In this document: positions 1-6,098 of the stretch, piece after piece
How positions within the stretch are numbered: position 1 is the stretch's first letter
How the letters are laid out: every line of letters starts with the position of its first letter
NCBI GenBank assembly: GCA_947252915.1
Contig: CAMXWI010000017.1
Coordinates: 1 to 10,336, forward strand
DNA length: 10,336 nucleotides
Direction of reading: 5' to 3'
Origin: an uncultured Lactobacillus sp.
GTDB taxonomy: Bacteria > Bacillota > Bacilli > Lactobacillales > Lactobacillaceae
Program-made: the position numbers and the translations under genes
The notes under the pieces: model-generated
The model's input: only the letters and a program-made list of their open reading frames with translations
Told to the model about the DNA's origin: nothing
Database searches by the model: none

Positions 1-10
1 AACCGTAACG

Positions 11-36
11 GCCGCCTTTAATTGGGCGGCATTTTT
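11..36 (+). terminator. Rho-independent terminator of an upstream gene
   Basis: A 6-bp GC-only stem (GCCGCC at 11-16 with GGCGGC at 25-30) encloses an 8-nt loop and is followed by ATTTTTATTT. It presumably ends a transcript entering from the left edge and insulates the deo operon from it. No coding region precedes it inside the window. Confidence 0.75.
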
Positions 37-80
37 ATTTGTAGTGACCATTGGTTTCACCCCCGCTAACGAGTATTTAT

Positions 81-100
81 TTTTACTATTTTTTACTATT
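81..100. repeat. Perfect 10-bp tandem repeat in AT-rich tract upstream of the deoC promoter
   Basis: The unit TTTTACTATT occurs twice head to tail (81-90, 91-100). It lies 15 bp upstream of the -35 hexamer, inside a strongly T-rich stretch. A 10-bp period matches the helical repeat, so it may be an UP-element or a bend (inference). A comparable 10-bp A/T tandem repeat lies upstream of the second operon at 3000-3019. Confidence 0.5.
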
Positions 101-114
101 TTTCATTTTAGTTA

Positions 115-128
115 TTTACAAATGTAAA
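115..128. promoter_or_regulatory. Inverted repeat covering the -35 box (possible operator)
   Basis: TTTACA (115-120) and TGTAAA (123-128) form a perfect 6-bp inverted repeat with a 2-bp spacer. It coincides with the -35 hexamer, so a dimeric protein bound here would block or help RNA polymerase. The cognate regulator is not in the window. A chance A/T-rich palindrome is possible. Confidence 0.4.
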
Positions 129-143
129 AGCAAGGGTTAACAT
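115..143 (+). promoter_or_regulatory. Promoter of the deo operon
   Basis: TTTACA (115-120), a 17-bp spacer, then TAACAT (138-143). This fits a sigma-A promoter with one mismatch at -35 and moderate agreement at -10. Transcription would start near 150, inside the first cre-like site, leaving a leader of about 55 nt before deoC. Confidence 0.65.
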
Positions 144-156
144 GAAAGCGTATTCA
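143..156 (+). promoter_or_regulatory. cre-like operator 1 (CcpA or LacI-family)
   Basis: TGAAAGCGTATTCA fits the catabolite-responsive element pattern TGNAANCGNWNNCW at every defined position. It overlaps the end of the -10 and the predicted start of transcription, a position expected to cause repression by CcpA with HPr-Ser-P. A pathway-specific LacI-family repressor with a CG-centred operator is an alternative. Confidence 0.65.
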
Positions 157-161
157 AGAAA

Positions 162-175
162 TGAAAACGCAATCA
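162..175 (+). promoter_or_regulatory. cre-like operator 2 (CcpA or LacI-family)
   Basis: TGAAAACGCAATCA also fits TGNAANCGNWNNCW throughout. It starts 19 bp after the start of the first site, in the same orientation, within the predicted 5' leader. Confidence 0.6.
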
Positions 176-203
176 TAAAGATTGTTGAGGAGGACAATTA
201 GTT

Positions 204-857
204 ATGGAATTTAACAAGTACATTGATCACACATTATTAGCACCTGACGCTACTGAAGAACAAGTTGACACGGTGATTAAGCAAGCAATTGATAATCACT
301 TCCACACTGTGATGATTAACCCATACTGGGTTGCTAAGACGCACAAGGCAGTTGCCGGGACTGATGTTAAGACTGCTTGCGTGATTGGATTCCCTCTCGG
401 TGCGAACACCACCAAGATTAAGGTCGCAGAAGCACAAGATGCCATTGACAATGGTGTTGATGAATTAGACATGGTAATGAACATTGGTGAAATGAAGTCT
501 GGTCATTACGATAAGGTTGAAAAAGACATTCAAGCAGTTGTGGATGCCGGGCACGCAGCAAATAAAGTTGTCAAAGTTATCATTGAAACCTGTCTCTTAA
601 CCGATGATGAAATTACCAAGGCTTCGGAAATTGTTGCTAAAACCGGGGCTGACTTTGTAAAGACTTCCACTGGCTTTTCTACTGAAGGTGCCACCGTTCA
701 TGCAGTTGAATTAATGTCAGCTGCAGTCAAGGGCAGCAACACGGCCGTTAAGGCTTCCGGTGGGATTCACAGTGCCGAAGAAGCACAAGCAATGATTGAT
801 GCCGGGGCAACTCGCTTAGGGGTCAGCCACAGTATGGCAATTATTGGTAAGGAATAA
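204..857 (+). CDS. deoC: Deoxyribose-phosphate aldolase
   Basis: Cytoplasmic class I aldolase that cleaves 2-deoxy-D-ribose-5-phosphate to acetaldehyde and D-glyceraldehyde-3-phosphate. The 217-residue length is typical of the short bacterial DeoC type. Visible motifs are IDHTLL near the N-terminus (7-12), DELDMV with Asp89 as the likely proton-relay Asp (Asp102 in E. coli), FVKTSTGF with the Schiff-base Lys153, and KASGGI with Lys183 (Lys201 in E. coli). The ATG start has GAGGAGG (187-193) ten bases upstream. It is first in a unit with a DUF4432 gene and deoK, so here it acts as the last step of free-deoxyribose use rather than in a nucleoside operon; no phosphopentomutase or nucleoside phosphorylase gene is in view. 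Two cre-like sites in its promoter suggest carbon catabolite control. Confidence 0.96.
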   Translation: MEFNKYIDHTLLAPDATEEQVDTVIKQAIDNHFHTVMINPYWVAKTHKAVAGTDVKTACVIGFPLGANTTKIKVAEAQDAIDNGVDELDMVMNIGEMKSGHYDKVEKDIQAVVDAGHAANKVVKVIIETCLLTDDEITKASEIVAKTGADFVKTSTGFSTEGATVHAVELMSAAVKGSNTAVKASGGIHSAEEAQAMIDAGATRLGVSHSMAIIGKE

Positions 858-877
858 TTAAACGAAGGTGAAAAATC

Positions 878-1894
878 ATGAAACGTTTTAATTTAAGTCA
901 TGCAATGTTCTCTGATGCCAAGTATCTCCTTTATGAAGACGACAATTTTAAGGCAGAAACGTATAAATTTCCCGATGGTATCGAAGCTTTAAAGGTTTCC
1001 AACAGTCGTGGTTACCTAACATTATTACCATTTTATGGTTTGATCATTTGGGATGCCGTATTTGATGGCATTAACTTAAAGGAAAAGGATGGTTTTAAGC
1101 AGCCTCACTGGGGAAAGCAAATTGCTGATACCTATGGTGCCTTTGAATTTACTTCTGGTTTACTAGCCAATGGTAACCCTGGTCCAGAAGATCACCATGT
1201 ACAACATGGGGAAGCAGCCACTGCACGGATGGACCACGCTTACTTAGAAATTGGCGATGATACCATCACTGTGCAAAGCGACTACGAATACATCAAGGGC
1301 TTCGGTGACCACTATATTGAAAAGCCATCAGTCACAATGCACAAAGACAGTGGCTTATTCGATATTCGTCAACACGTTAAGAACTTATCTGGCTGTGCAC
1401 CAATGACCTTACAATACATGTGCCACCTCTGCTATGCCTATGTTGACAACGCCGTGATGACTTCTAACATTCCAGACGAAGCTTTCCAATTACGGACTTC
1501 AGTACCTGATCACGTTCACCCAACTCCTGAATGGACTAAGTTTACGGATGAACTGGAGAAGAGTGGCAAGATGATTGATAAATTGGACGATGCCAGTCAC
1601 TATGACCCAGAAATCGTCTTCTTCTCTAAAGATTTACGGAAGTACACAGATAAAGCAGAATTCCGGATGGACTTAGGAAATGGTCATAACTTCTTGACAA
1701 CTTATGAGACAGAAAACTTGCCAATTGTTACTCGTTGGATTCTCTACAATGCTGACCAACAAGTTGCTGCTTACTGTCTTCCAGGAACGTGTACCCCAGA
1801 AGGTCAAGCGGCTGCGAAGAAGGCTGGTACATTAATCATGCTCCAACCAGGTGAAGAAAAAGACTTCCACGTTGTAACTGGACTCGAAAAATAG
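878..1894 (+). CDS. DUF4432-type aldose epimerase (mutarotase)-like protein
   Basis: A 338-residue soluble protein resembling the DUF4432 branch of the galactose-mutarotase-like beta-sandwich superfamily. Visible elements are HGEAA (110-114), MCHLCYAYVD (181-190, with His183) and ETENLP followed by TRW (277-287), and a C-terminal LQPGEE stretch (322-327). Histidines with a C-terminal glutamate are the usual catalytic pattern in the superfamily, so His183 and Glu277 or Glu279 are candidates (inference). It lies between deoC and deoK with short gaps (20 and 13 nt). Its probable job is therefore interconversion of deoxyribose anomers, feeding the kinase. From memory, related proteins sit beside deoK and deoP in enterobacterial deoxyribose loci. 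No signal peptide is visible. The exact substrate is not shown by the sequence. The start is supported by GAAGGTG shortly upstream. Confidence 0.75.
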   Translation: MKRFNLSHAMFSDAKYLLYEDDNFKAETYKFPDGIEALKVSNSRGYLTLLPFYGLIIWDAVFDGINLKEKDGFKQPHWGKQIADTYGAFEFTSGLLANGNPGPEDHHVQHGEAATARMDHAYLEIGDDTITVQSDYEYIKGFGDHYIEKPSVTMHKDSGLFDIRQHVKNLSGCAPMTLQYMCHLCYAYVDNAVMTSNIPDEAFQLRTSVPDHVHPTPEWTKFTDELEKSGKMIDKLDDASHYDPEIVFFSKDLRKYTDKAEFRMDLGNGHNFLTTYETENLPIVTRWILYNADQQVAAYCLPGTCTPEGQAAAKKAGTLIMLQPGEEKDFHVVTGLEK

Positions 1895-1907
1895 GAGGGT
1901 GTAGAAG

Positions 1908-2858
1908 ATGACTCACGACATTACAGTAATTGGTTCCAACATGATGGAACTTTCAACAGATATTGATCGGATGCCAAAACTTGGTGAAACTGTGGCGGCA
2001 CCTGATTTTCACATGGCCTTTGGGGGCAAAGGTGCAAACCAAGCCTATGCGGCCTCACAATTGGGATCTAACGTGGCAATGATTTCCAAAGTTGGTTCCG
2101 ATATGCTGGGTCGTGAGTATCTAAAGCACTTTAAAGAAAGCGGTATTGATGTTGCCGGAGTTAGTGTTGGTAAAAAGAGTAACGGGGTTGCGCCGTGCTT
2201 CATTCAAGGGAACATGAACAGCATTATTATTGTGCAAGGTGCCAATAGTGAATTGACACCAGATGTGCTGGAAGACTACCGCGATATTATTAAAAATTCG
2301 AAGTTGATTGTTCTCCAACAAGAAATTTCACTTGAAACTGACTACCGGGCAATTGAAATAGCGCATGAATATGGGGTACCAGTAATGCTCAACCCAGCAC
2401 CGGCTAATGACCATATTGACATTCAGCATGTGGCAATGTGTGAGTTCTATTCACCAAATGAAACGGAATTAGGCCGTTTGACCAAGATGCCAATTGATAC
2501 AATTGATCAAATTAAGGCGGCCGCTCATAAGCTCGTTGATCTGGGAGTTAAAAACGTGATTGTTACAATTGGTTCCCGGGGCGCACTCTGGGTAAGCAAG
2601 GATCATGAAGAATTGATTCCGTCATACAAAGTGGATGCAGTAGATTCAATTGGTGCAGGTGACTCGTTTGTTGGTGCCTTCTCCCACTACTACACACAAG
2701 GTGAAGATATCAGCACGGCACTCAAGCATGCGAACGCATATGCTGCCGTTACGGTCACTCGTGCCGGTAGTCAAACCTCATACCCGACTGCCAAGGAATT
2801 ACCAGCTTTGCAACGGAAGTTGGGAATCGACGTCACCGATGAATTAGTTGGTGCATAA
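1908..2858 (+). CDS. deoK: Deoxyribokinase (PfkB/ribokinase family)
   Basis: Phosphorylates 2-deoxy-D-ribose with ATP to the 5-phosphate, the substrate of DeoC. The 316-residue protein has the PfkB-family landmarks: GGKGAN (39-44), Glu139, NPAPA (162-166), NETE (184-187) and GAGD (249-252) with catalytic base Asp252. The N-terminal motif reads GSNMME, placing Met12 where E. coli ribokinase has Asn14. Met at this position (Met10) is the published determinant of deoxyribose over ribose preference in Salmonella DeoK. The adjacent Glu14 replaces the sugar-contacting Asp16 of ribokinase. Other DeoK-like stretches are GVAP (93-96) and the SYP near the C-terminus. Its ribosome-binding site AGGAGG (1893-1898) overlaps the stop codon of the preceding gene, suggesting translational coupling. 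A terminator follows ten bases after its stop. Confidence 0.88.
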   Translation: MTHDITVIGSNMMELSTDIDRMPKLGETVAAPDFHMAFGGKGANQAYAASQLGSNVAMISKVGSDMLGREYLKHFKESGIDVAGVSVGKKSNGVAPCFIQGNMNSIIIVQGANSELTPDVLEDYRDIIKNSKLIVLQQEISLETDYRAIEIAHEYGVPVMLNPAPANDHIDIQHVAMCEFYSPNETELGRLTKMPIDTIDQIKAAAHKLVDLGVKNVIVTIGSRGALWVSKDHEELIPSYKVDAVDSIGAGDSFVGAFSHYYTQGEDISTALKHANAYAAVTVTRAGSQTSYPTAKELPALQRKLGIDVTDELVGA

Positions 2859-2867
2859 CGTTGTTTT

Positions 2868-2908
2868 AAAGAGAAGCACAACAATAGCGAACGTGCTTCT
2901 CTTTTTTT
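2868..2908 (+). terminator. Rho-independent terminator of the deo operon
   Basis: AGAGAAGCAC (2870-2879) pairs perfectly with GTGCTTCTCT (2893-2902), followed by seven T. Flanking A and T residues can lengthen the stem. It separates the deo unit from the rbs unit, which needs its own promoter. Confidence 0.92.
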
Positions 2909-2965
2909 AGAGGTGAATTGGTGTTAACTTTCACAAGCAAACCGATTTCAATTCACTGATTTTAT

Positions 2966-2979
2966 TGAATGCGTTTGCA
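2966..2979 (-). promoter_or_regulatory. cre-like operator upstream of rbsK, distal copy
   Basis: Read on the minus strand this is TGCAAACGCATTCA, a full match to TGNAANCGNWNNCW. On the plus strand GAATGCGTTTGCAAATG (2967-2983) recurs with two mismatches at 3091-3107. The distal position, over 200 bp before rbsK, suits DNA looping to the proximal copy. Confidence 0.6.
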
Positions 2980-2999
2980 AATGTTCGAAACATCTACAG

Positions 3000-3019
3000 A
3001 AAAAATTTTAAAAAATTTT
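3000..3019. repeat. Tandem A6T4 repeat (probable bent DNA or UP-element)
   Basis: AAAAAATTTT is repeated exactly (3000-3009, 3010-3019). A-tracts spaced at one helical turn are the classic signature of intrinsic curvature. It lies between the distal and proximal operator-like sites, where a bend could help them meet (inference). Confidence 0.55.
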
Positions 3020-3039
3020 GAGGAATGTGAAAGGCCGAG

Positions 3040-3053
3040 CGTATACGTTTTCA
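3040..3053 (-). promoter_or_regulatory. cre-like operator upstream of rbsK, middle copy
   Basis: Minus-strand reading TGAAAACGTATACG fits the cre pattern except at the final base. It resembles the two sites at the deo promoter (TGAAAGCG..., TGAAAACG...). Weaker than its neighbours. Confidence 0.4.
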
Positions 3054-3089
3054 TGATGTTTTCATTGTTAAAACGTTAAACTTGTTGAC

Positions 3090-3113
3090 GGAATGCGCTT
3101 GCAAACGATTTCT
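3090..3113. promoter_or_regulatory. Two overlapping cre-like operators at the rbsK promoter
   Basis: On the minus strand 3090-3103 reads TGCAAGCGCATTCC, a match apart from the last base. On the plus strand 3100-3113 reads TGCAAACGATTTCT, a full match. The two share four bases at TGCA. They overlap the candidate -35 region, so binding here should interfere with RNA polymerase. Confidence 0.55.
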
Positions 3114-3127
3114 TGGTATGGTAAATT
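3100..3127 (+). promoter_or_regulatory. Candidate promoter of the rbs operon
   Basis: TTGCAA (3100-3105), a 16-bp spacer and TAAATT (3122-3127) give the best-spaced pair. TTGACG (3085-3090) and TATGAT (3127-3132) are better single hexamers, but neither has a correctly spaced partner. A promoter somewhere in 3085-3132 is required because a strong terminator lies upstream; its exact elements are uncertain. Confidence 0.4.
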
Positions 3128-3144
3128 ATGATCGTTAAGAAAAT

Positions 3145-3158
3145 GTAAAACGGTTTAC
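3145..3158. promoter_or_regulatory. CG-centred palindromic operator in the rbs leader
   Basis: GTAAAACGGTTTAC has six of seven symmetric base pairs around a central CG, the form typical of LacI/GalR-family operators such as those of RbsR or CcpA. It lies downstream of the candidate promoter and 30 bp before the rbsK start, where a bound repressor would act as a roadblock. Confidence 0.6.
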
Positions 3159-3188
3159 GTGATTTTACTGAACAAGGAGGATGACAGA

Positions 3189-4118
3189 ATGTCAAACAAG
3201 ATTGCTGTTCTGGGTAGTATTAATGTTGATACTACTTACCACATGGATCGCTTCCCACAACCTGGAGAAACTTTACAAGCTAAGGATAAGTCCTCAGCTC
3301 CTGGTGGAAAGGGTGCTAACCAATCAGTTGCCTGTGCACGGTCTGGTGCTAAGACTTATCACATCGGCATGGTTGGCGCTGACCAAGAAGGCCAATTTAT
3401 GCGTGAATCAATGCAAGAAGATGGTATTGACACGAAGTTTGTTGGCATTGACAAGATGCATGGTACCGGGACTGCGATGATCACTTTGGATGCTGAAGGC
3501 CAAAATGACATCATGGTATACGGTGGTGCTAACCAAGCTATGACAACGGATGTTTTGAAGAACACTGATGATTTATTTAAAGAAATTGATTTCATCATTA
3601 CTCAATTTGAAACACCACAAAAAGTTTCTGCTGAAGCCTTTAAGCGGGCAAAGGAAAATGGCGTAACCACCATTTTGAACCCCGCACCAGCCAAGGATAT
3701 TGATCCAGAATTGTTGAAGTACACTGATGTGATTGCACCAAACGAAACGGAAAGTGCTTTACTCACGGGGATCGAGATTACCGATGAAGATTCCATGATC
3801 AAGACGGCTGAATACTTCAAAGCTAAGGGCGTACCGAACCTGCTGATCACATTAGGTTCAAAAGGGGTCTTCTACTCCACACCAAATGATCATGGCTTGG
3901 TTCCAGCGTTCAAAGTTAAGCCAGTTGATACCACTGCTGCTGGGGATACTTTCATCGGCGCATTGACTTCACAATTGAAGAAGGACTTGAGTAATATTGC
4001 GGATGCCTTGGTATACGCGCAACGGGCTTCTAGTCTTACTGTTCAAAAGATGGGGGCTGCACCTTCAATTCCAACCTACGATGAAGTTAAAGCAGCCTTA
4101 GCCGAAAGTGGCAAGTAG
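3189..4118 (+). CDS. rbsK: Ribokinase
   Basis: Phosphorylates D-ribose to ribose-5-phosphate with ATP. The ATG at 3189 is chosen because AGGAGG (3175-3180) lies eight bases upstream. An in-frame GTG at 3159 would add ten residues (MILLNKEDDR) that include the ribosome-binding site. The resulting 309-residue protein has GSINVD (9-14), with Asn12 and Asp14 matching sugar-contact residues Asn14 and Asp16 of E. coli RbsK. It also has GGKGANQ (39-45), Glu141, NPAPA (164-168), NETE (185-188) and TAAGD (249-253) with catalytic Asp253. Retention of Asn12 contrasts with Met12 in the upstream paralogue and argues for ribose as substrate. It is followed after 25 nt by rbsD. The promoter region carries multiple LacI/CcpA-type operator-like sites. 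Confidence 0.94.
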   Translation: MSNKIAVLGSINVDTTYHMDRFPQPGETLQAKDKSSAPGGKGANQSVACARSGAKTYHIGMVGADQEGQFMRESMQEDGIDTKFVGIDKMHGTGTAMITLDAEGQNDIMVYGGANQAMTTDVLKNTDDLFKEIDFIITQFETPQKVSAEAFKRAKENGVTTILNPAPAKDIDPELLKYTDVIAPNETESALLTGIEITDEDSMIKTAEYFKAKGVPNLLITLGSKGVFYSTPNDHGLVPAFKVKPVDTTAAGDTFIGALTSQLKKDLSNIADALVYAQRASSLTVQKMGAAPSIPTYDEVKAALAESGK

Positions 4119-4143
4119 AATACTACGAAAGGGGAATATTAAA

Positions 4144-4539
4144 ATGAAAAAAACAGGAATTTTAAATTCAGAAGTTGCATCAGTTGTTGCTGGAATGGGT
4201 CACATGGATTGGCTTTCAATCGGTGATGCCGGAATGCCAGTACCAATGGGTACAAAGAAGATTGACCTTTGTGTTGATAAAGAATTACCAAGCTTCATGG
4301 ATGTTCTCAAGAATGTTTTGAAGGAAATGAAGGTCCAAAAGATTTACTTAGCGGACGAAATTAAGGATCAAAACCCTGAACAATTGGAAAACATCAAAAA
4401 GGCATTGCCAGATGTTGAAATTGAATTTATGCCCCACGCGGACTTAAAGAAGAACTTGGCCAAGACCCACGCCTTTATTCGGACTGGTGAAATGACGCCA
4501 TACTCCAACATTATTCTTGAATCTGGTGTAACATTCTAA
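4144..4539 (+). CDS. rbsD: D-ribose pyranase
   Basis: Interconverts the pyranose and furanose forms of D-ribose so that ribokinase receives the furanose. Starting at ATG 4144, with GAAAGGGG (4127-4134) upstream, gives 131 residues and places the catalytic histidine at His20, as in E. coli RbsD. An upstream in-frame start at 4108 would add 12 residues overlapping the end of rbsK and is disfavoured. Conserved features visible are GHMD (19-22), Asp28 in SIGDAG, His98 in MPHADLK, IRTGE (112-116) and the C-terminal TPYSN with Tyr120. The family forms a cytoplasmic decamer. The gene lies between rbsK and the sugar symporter, 25 nt from each. Confidence 0.94.
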   Translation: MKKTGILNSEVASVVAGMGHMDWLSIGDAGMPVPMGTKKIDLCVDKELPSFMDVLKNVLKEMKVQKIYLADEIKDQNPEQLENIKKALPDVEIEFMPHADLKKNLAKTHAFIRTGEMTPYSNIILESGVTF

Positions 4540-4564
4540 AGCTTAATTAGAAAGAGGTTTAATA

Positions 4565-5914
4565 ATGGATAGTACAAAAAAGCAATCATGGGTTCAATAT
4601 CCCGATGGTTACCTTAGCAAAACGCCAATTTGGCAATACATTTTAGTTACTTTAGTTTTTCCATTCTGGGCAATGGCCGCAGCCTTAAACGATATTTTAA
4701 TTACCCAGTTTAAGACGGTCTTTACTTTGAATGATACTGCTACAGCACTTGTTCAATTTGCCTTCTACGGTGGTTACTTCTTACTGGCATTGCCAGCTGC
4801 AGCCATCATTCGGAAGAACACATATAAATTTGCTATTTTAACTGGTTTAACATTCTTTATTATCGGTTGTGCCTTGTTCTTCCCTGCATCTCACATGGCT
4901 ACTTATGGAATGTTCTTAGGTGCGGTTTTCGTTATCGCCATTGGTTTAAGTTTCCTGGAAACTTCATGTGATACTTATTCCACAATGATCGGGCCAAAGA
5001 GTACTGCAAACCTGCGGATTAACATTTCCCAATTATTAATTCCAATTGGTAACATCACTGGGATTGTGTTAGGTAAGTACTTAGTCTTTGCCGGCCACGG
5101 TAACATGGAAGACGAAGTTAAGGGAATGAGTGCTGCTGAAAAGTTGGCATACAACAAAGAAGTTCTTCAATTAACTTTGAAGCCATACAAGTACATCTTA
5201 GTTGCCTTAATTATTCTCTTTATTTTAATTGCCATTACTAAGATGCCATACTCCAAGGCTGCACCAAAGAAGGATGCCCAAGGGGTTGAAGAAAAGAAGC
5301 CATCAACTGGTGAATCAGTTGGCTACTTAATTCATAACAAGCGCTTCATGAAGGCGGTTGGGGCACAATTCCTTTACGCCGGAATGCAGACTTGTGTTTG
5401 GTCATTTACGATTCGTTTTGCTTTACGGATTATCCCAGGCATTACTGACCACGCGGCTACTAACTACATGATTATTGGTTACGCTGCCTTCTTTATTGGT
5501 AAGCTACCTGCTACTTGGTTAATGCACCGCTTCTCAATTACCAAGGTTATGACTTGGTACGGTATTCTTGGGACATTGAGTCTGGTCTTCGCCTTTACTT
5601 ACCATGGAACTGCTGCTATTTGGGGTGCCGTAATGAGTGACTTCTTCTTTGGACCATTCTGGCCAACGATTTACGCTCACGGTTTGGATCAAGTTCACGA
5701 AAAGAAGTACACCGAAACTGGTGGTGCCTTCATGGTTATGTCCTTGATCGGTGGTTCATTAGTTCCATTACTGATGGGGCGGGTATCTGACCTTTCTGGT
5801 TCAATGCAACTTTCCTTCGTTGTTCCAGCAGTATGTTTCGCTTTGATTGCGATCTACTTCTTCAGCGAACACCGTTGGGAACAAGCTCACCCAGACCAAG
5901 TTCAAGAACACTAA
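4565..5914 (+). CDS. FucP-family sugar:H+ symporter, probable deoxyribose/ribose permease
   Basis: A 449-residue integral membrane protein of the major facilitator superfamily, closest in appearance to L-fucose:H+ symporter FucP. About 12 hydrophobic spans can be traced between residues 24 and 434, with a hydrophilic central loop around 227-260. FucP landmarks are ALNDIL (40-45) and SFLETS (129-134). Asp43 and Glu132 correspond to the proton- and substrate-coupling Asp46 and Glu135 of E. coli FucP. AGMQTCVWSF (272-281) and the GGAFMVMSLIGG region (386-397) also match the family. The deoxyribose permease DeoP of enterobacteria belongs to this group (established knowledge), and the gene shares an operon with rbsK and rbsD next to deoK. 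Import of ribose, deoxyribose or both is therefore likely, but the substrate cannot be decided from sequence. AAAGAGG (4551-4557) lies seven bases before the ATG. Confidence 0.88.
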   Translation: MDSTKKQSWVQYPDGYLSKTPIWQYILVTLVFPFWAMAAALNDILITQFKTVFTLNDTATALVQFAFYGGYFLLALPAAAIIRKNTYKFAILTGLTFFIIGCALFFPASHMATYGMFLGAVFVIAIGLSFLETSCDTYSTMIGPKSTANLRINISQLLIPIGNITGIVLGKYLVFAGHGNMEDEVKGMSAAEKLAYNKEVLQLTLKPYKYILVALIILFILIAITKMPYSKAAPKKDAQGVEEKKPSTGESVGYLIHNKRFMKAVGAQFLYAGMQTCVWSFTIRFALRIIPGITDHAATNYMIIGYAAFFIGKLPATWLMHRFSITKVMTWYGILGTLSLVFAFTYHGTAAIWGAVMSDFFFGPFWPTIYAHGLDQVHEKKYTETGGAFMVMSLIGGSLVPLLMGRVSDLSGSMQLSFVVPAVCFALIAIYFFSEHRWEQAHPDQVQEH

Positions 5915-5930
5915 TCTGGATGGATAAAAA

Positions 5931-5939
5931 TGATATAAT
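5931..5939 (+). promoter_or_regulatory. Extended -10 promoter for the small ORF and sufSU
   Basis: TGATATAAT combines a consensus TATAAT (5934-5939) with the TGN extension. No good -35 lies 16-18 bp upstream, as is common for extended -10 promoters. Transcription would start near 5945, within the 5' arm of the adjoining terminator hairpin, so new transcripts would lack part of that stem. Confidence 0.55.
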
Positions 5940-5978
5940 AAAGAGGTTTGATCATCGAGGTTTCAAACCTCTTTTTTG
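5940..5978 (+). terminator. Rho-independent terminator of the rbs operon
   Basis: AAAGAGGTTTGA (5940-5951) pairs perfectly with TCAAACCTCTTT (5963-5974), a 12-bp stem with an 11-nt loop that ends in a run of T. It follows the symporter stop by 25 nt. Confidence 0.9.
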
Positions 5979-5994
5979 TTTAGGAGGAAAAATC

Positions 5995-6081
5995 ATGATT
6001 TGGATTTACGTGATTATTGTAATTGTCTGTTTCTTAATTGGAACAGTTTGGAGTTACCGCAAAAATCGTCATCATAAGTAG
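5995..6081 (+). CDS. 28-residue single-span membrane peptide
   Basis: A short reading frame with an excellent ribosome-binding site: AGGAGG (5982-5987), seven bases before the ATG. The product begins MIWIYVIIVIVCFLIG, forming one hydrophobic segment (about residues 2-20), and ends in the basic tail RKNRHHK. The positive-inside rule puts the C-terminus in the cytoplasm. It lies between a promoter and sufS, 17 nt before the sufS start, so it is probably cotranscribed. No family is recognised. Its shape resembles type I toxin peptides and also ordinary small membrane proteins; no antisense RNA signal was found, so neither role is assigned. Confidence 0.65.
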   Translation: MIWIYVIIVIVCFLIGTVWSYRKNRHHK

Positions 6082-6098
6082 TTAAGAAGGGATATAAA

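Noticed and set aside
2937..2950. Possible sixth cre-like site (GCAAACCGATTTCA)
   Set aside because: The first two defined positions (TG) are both wrong when the CG is aligned.
2913..2956. 8-bp inverted repeat GTGAATTG / CAATTCAC with a 28-nt spacer
   Set aside because: The spacer is long, it lies between a terminator and the next promoter so it is probably not transcribed, and it matches no known operator form. It may be chance.
3159..3188. In-frame GTG upstream extending ribokinase by ten residues
   Set aside because: The extension contains the AGGAGG that is correctly spaced for the ATG at 3189, and the family N-terminus begins close to that ATG.
4108..4143. In-frame upstream ATG extending RbsD by twelve residues
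   Set aside because: It lies inside the end of rbsK. The ATG at 4144 has its own ribosome-binding site and puts the catalytic histidine at position 20 as in E. coli.
5833..5994. 82-residue frame running from inside the symporter gene into the small membrane peptide
   Set aside because: Its first part overlaps the symporter out of frame and passes through the terminator hairpin. Only the last 28 codons have a ribosome-binding site and sensible composition.
5995..6081. Type I toxin-antitoxin interpretation of the small peptide
   Set aside because: No convergent promoter or antisense RNA with its own terminator could be identified, and the peptide is followed directly by sufS. Shape alone is insufficient.
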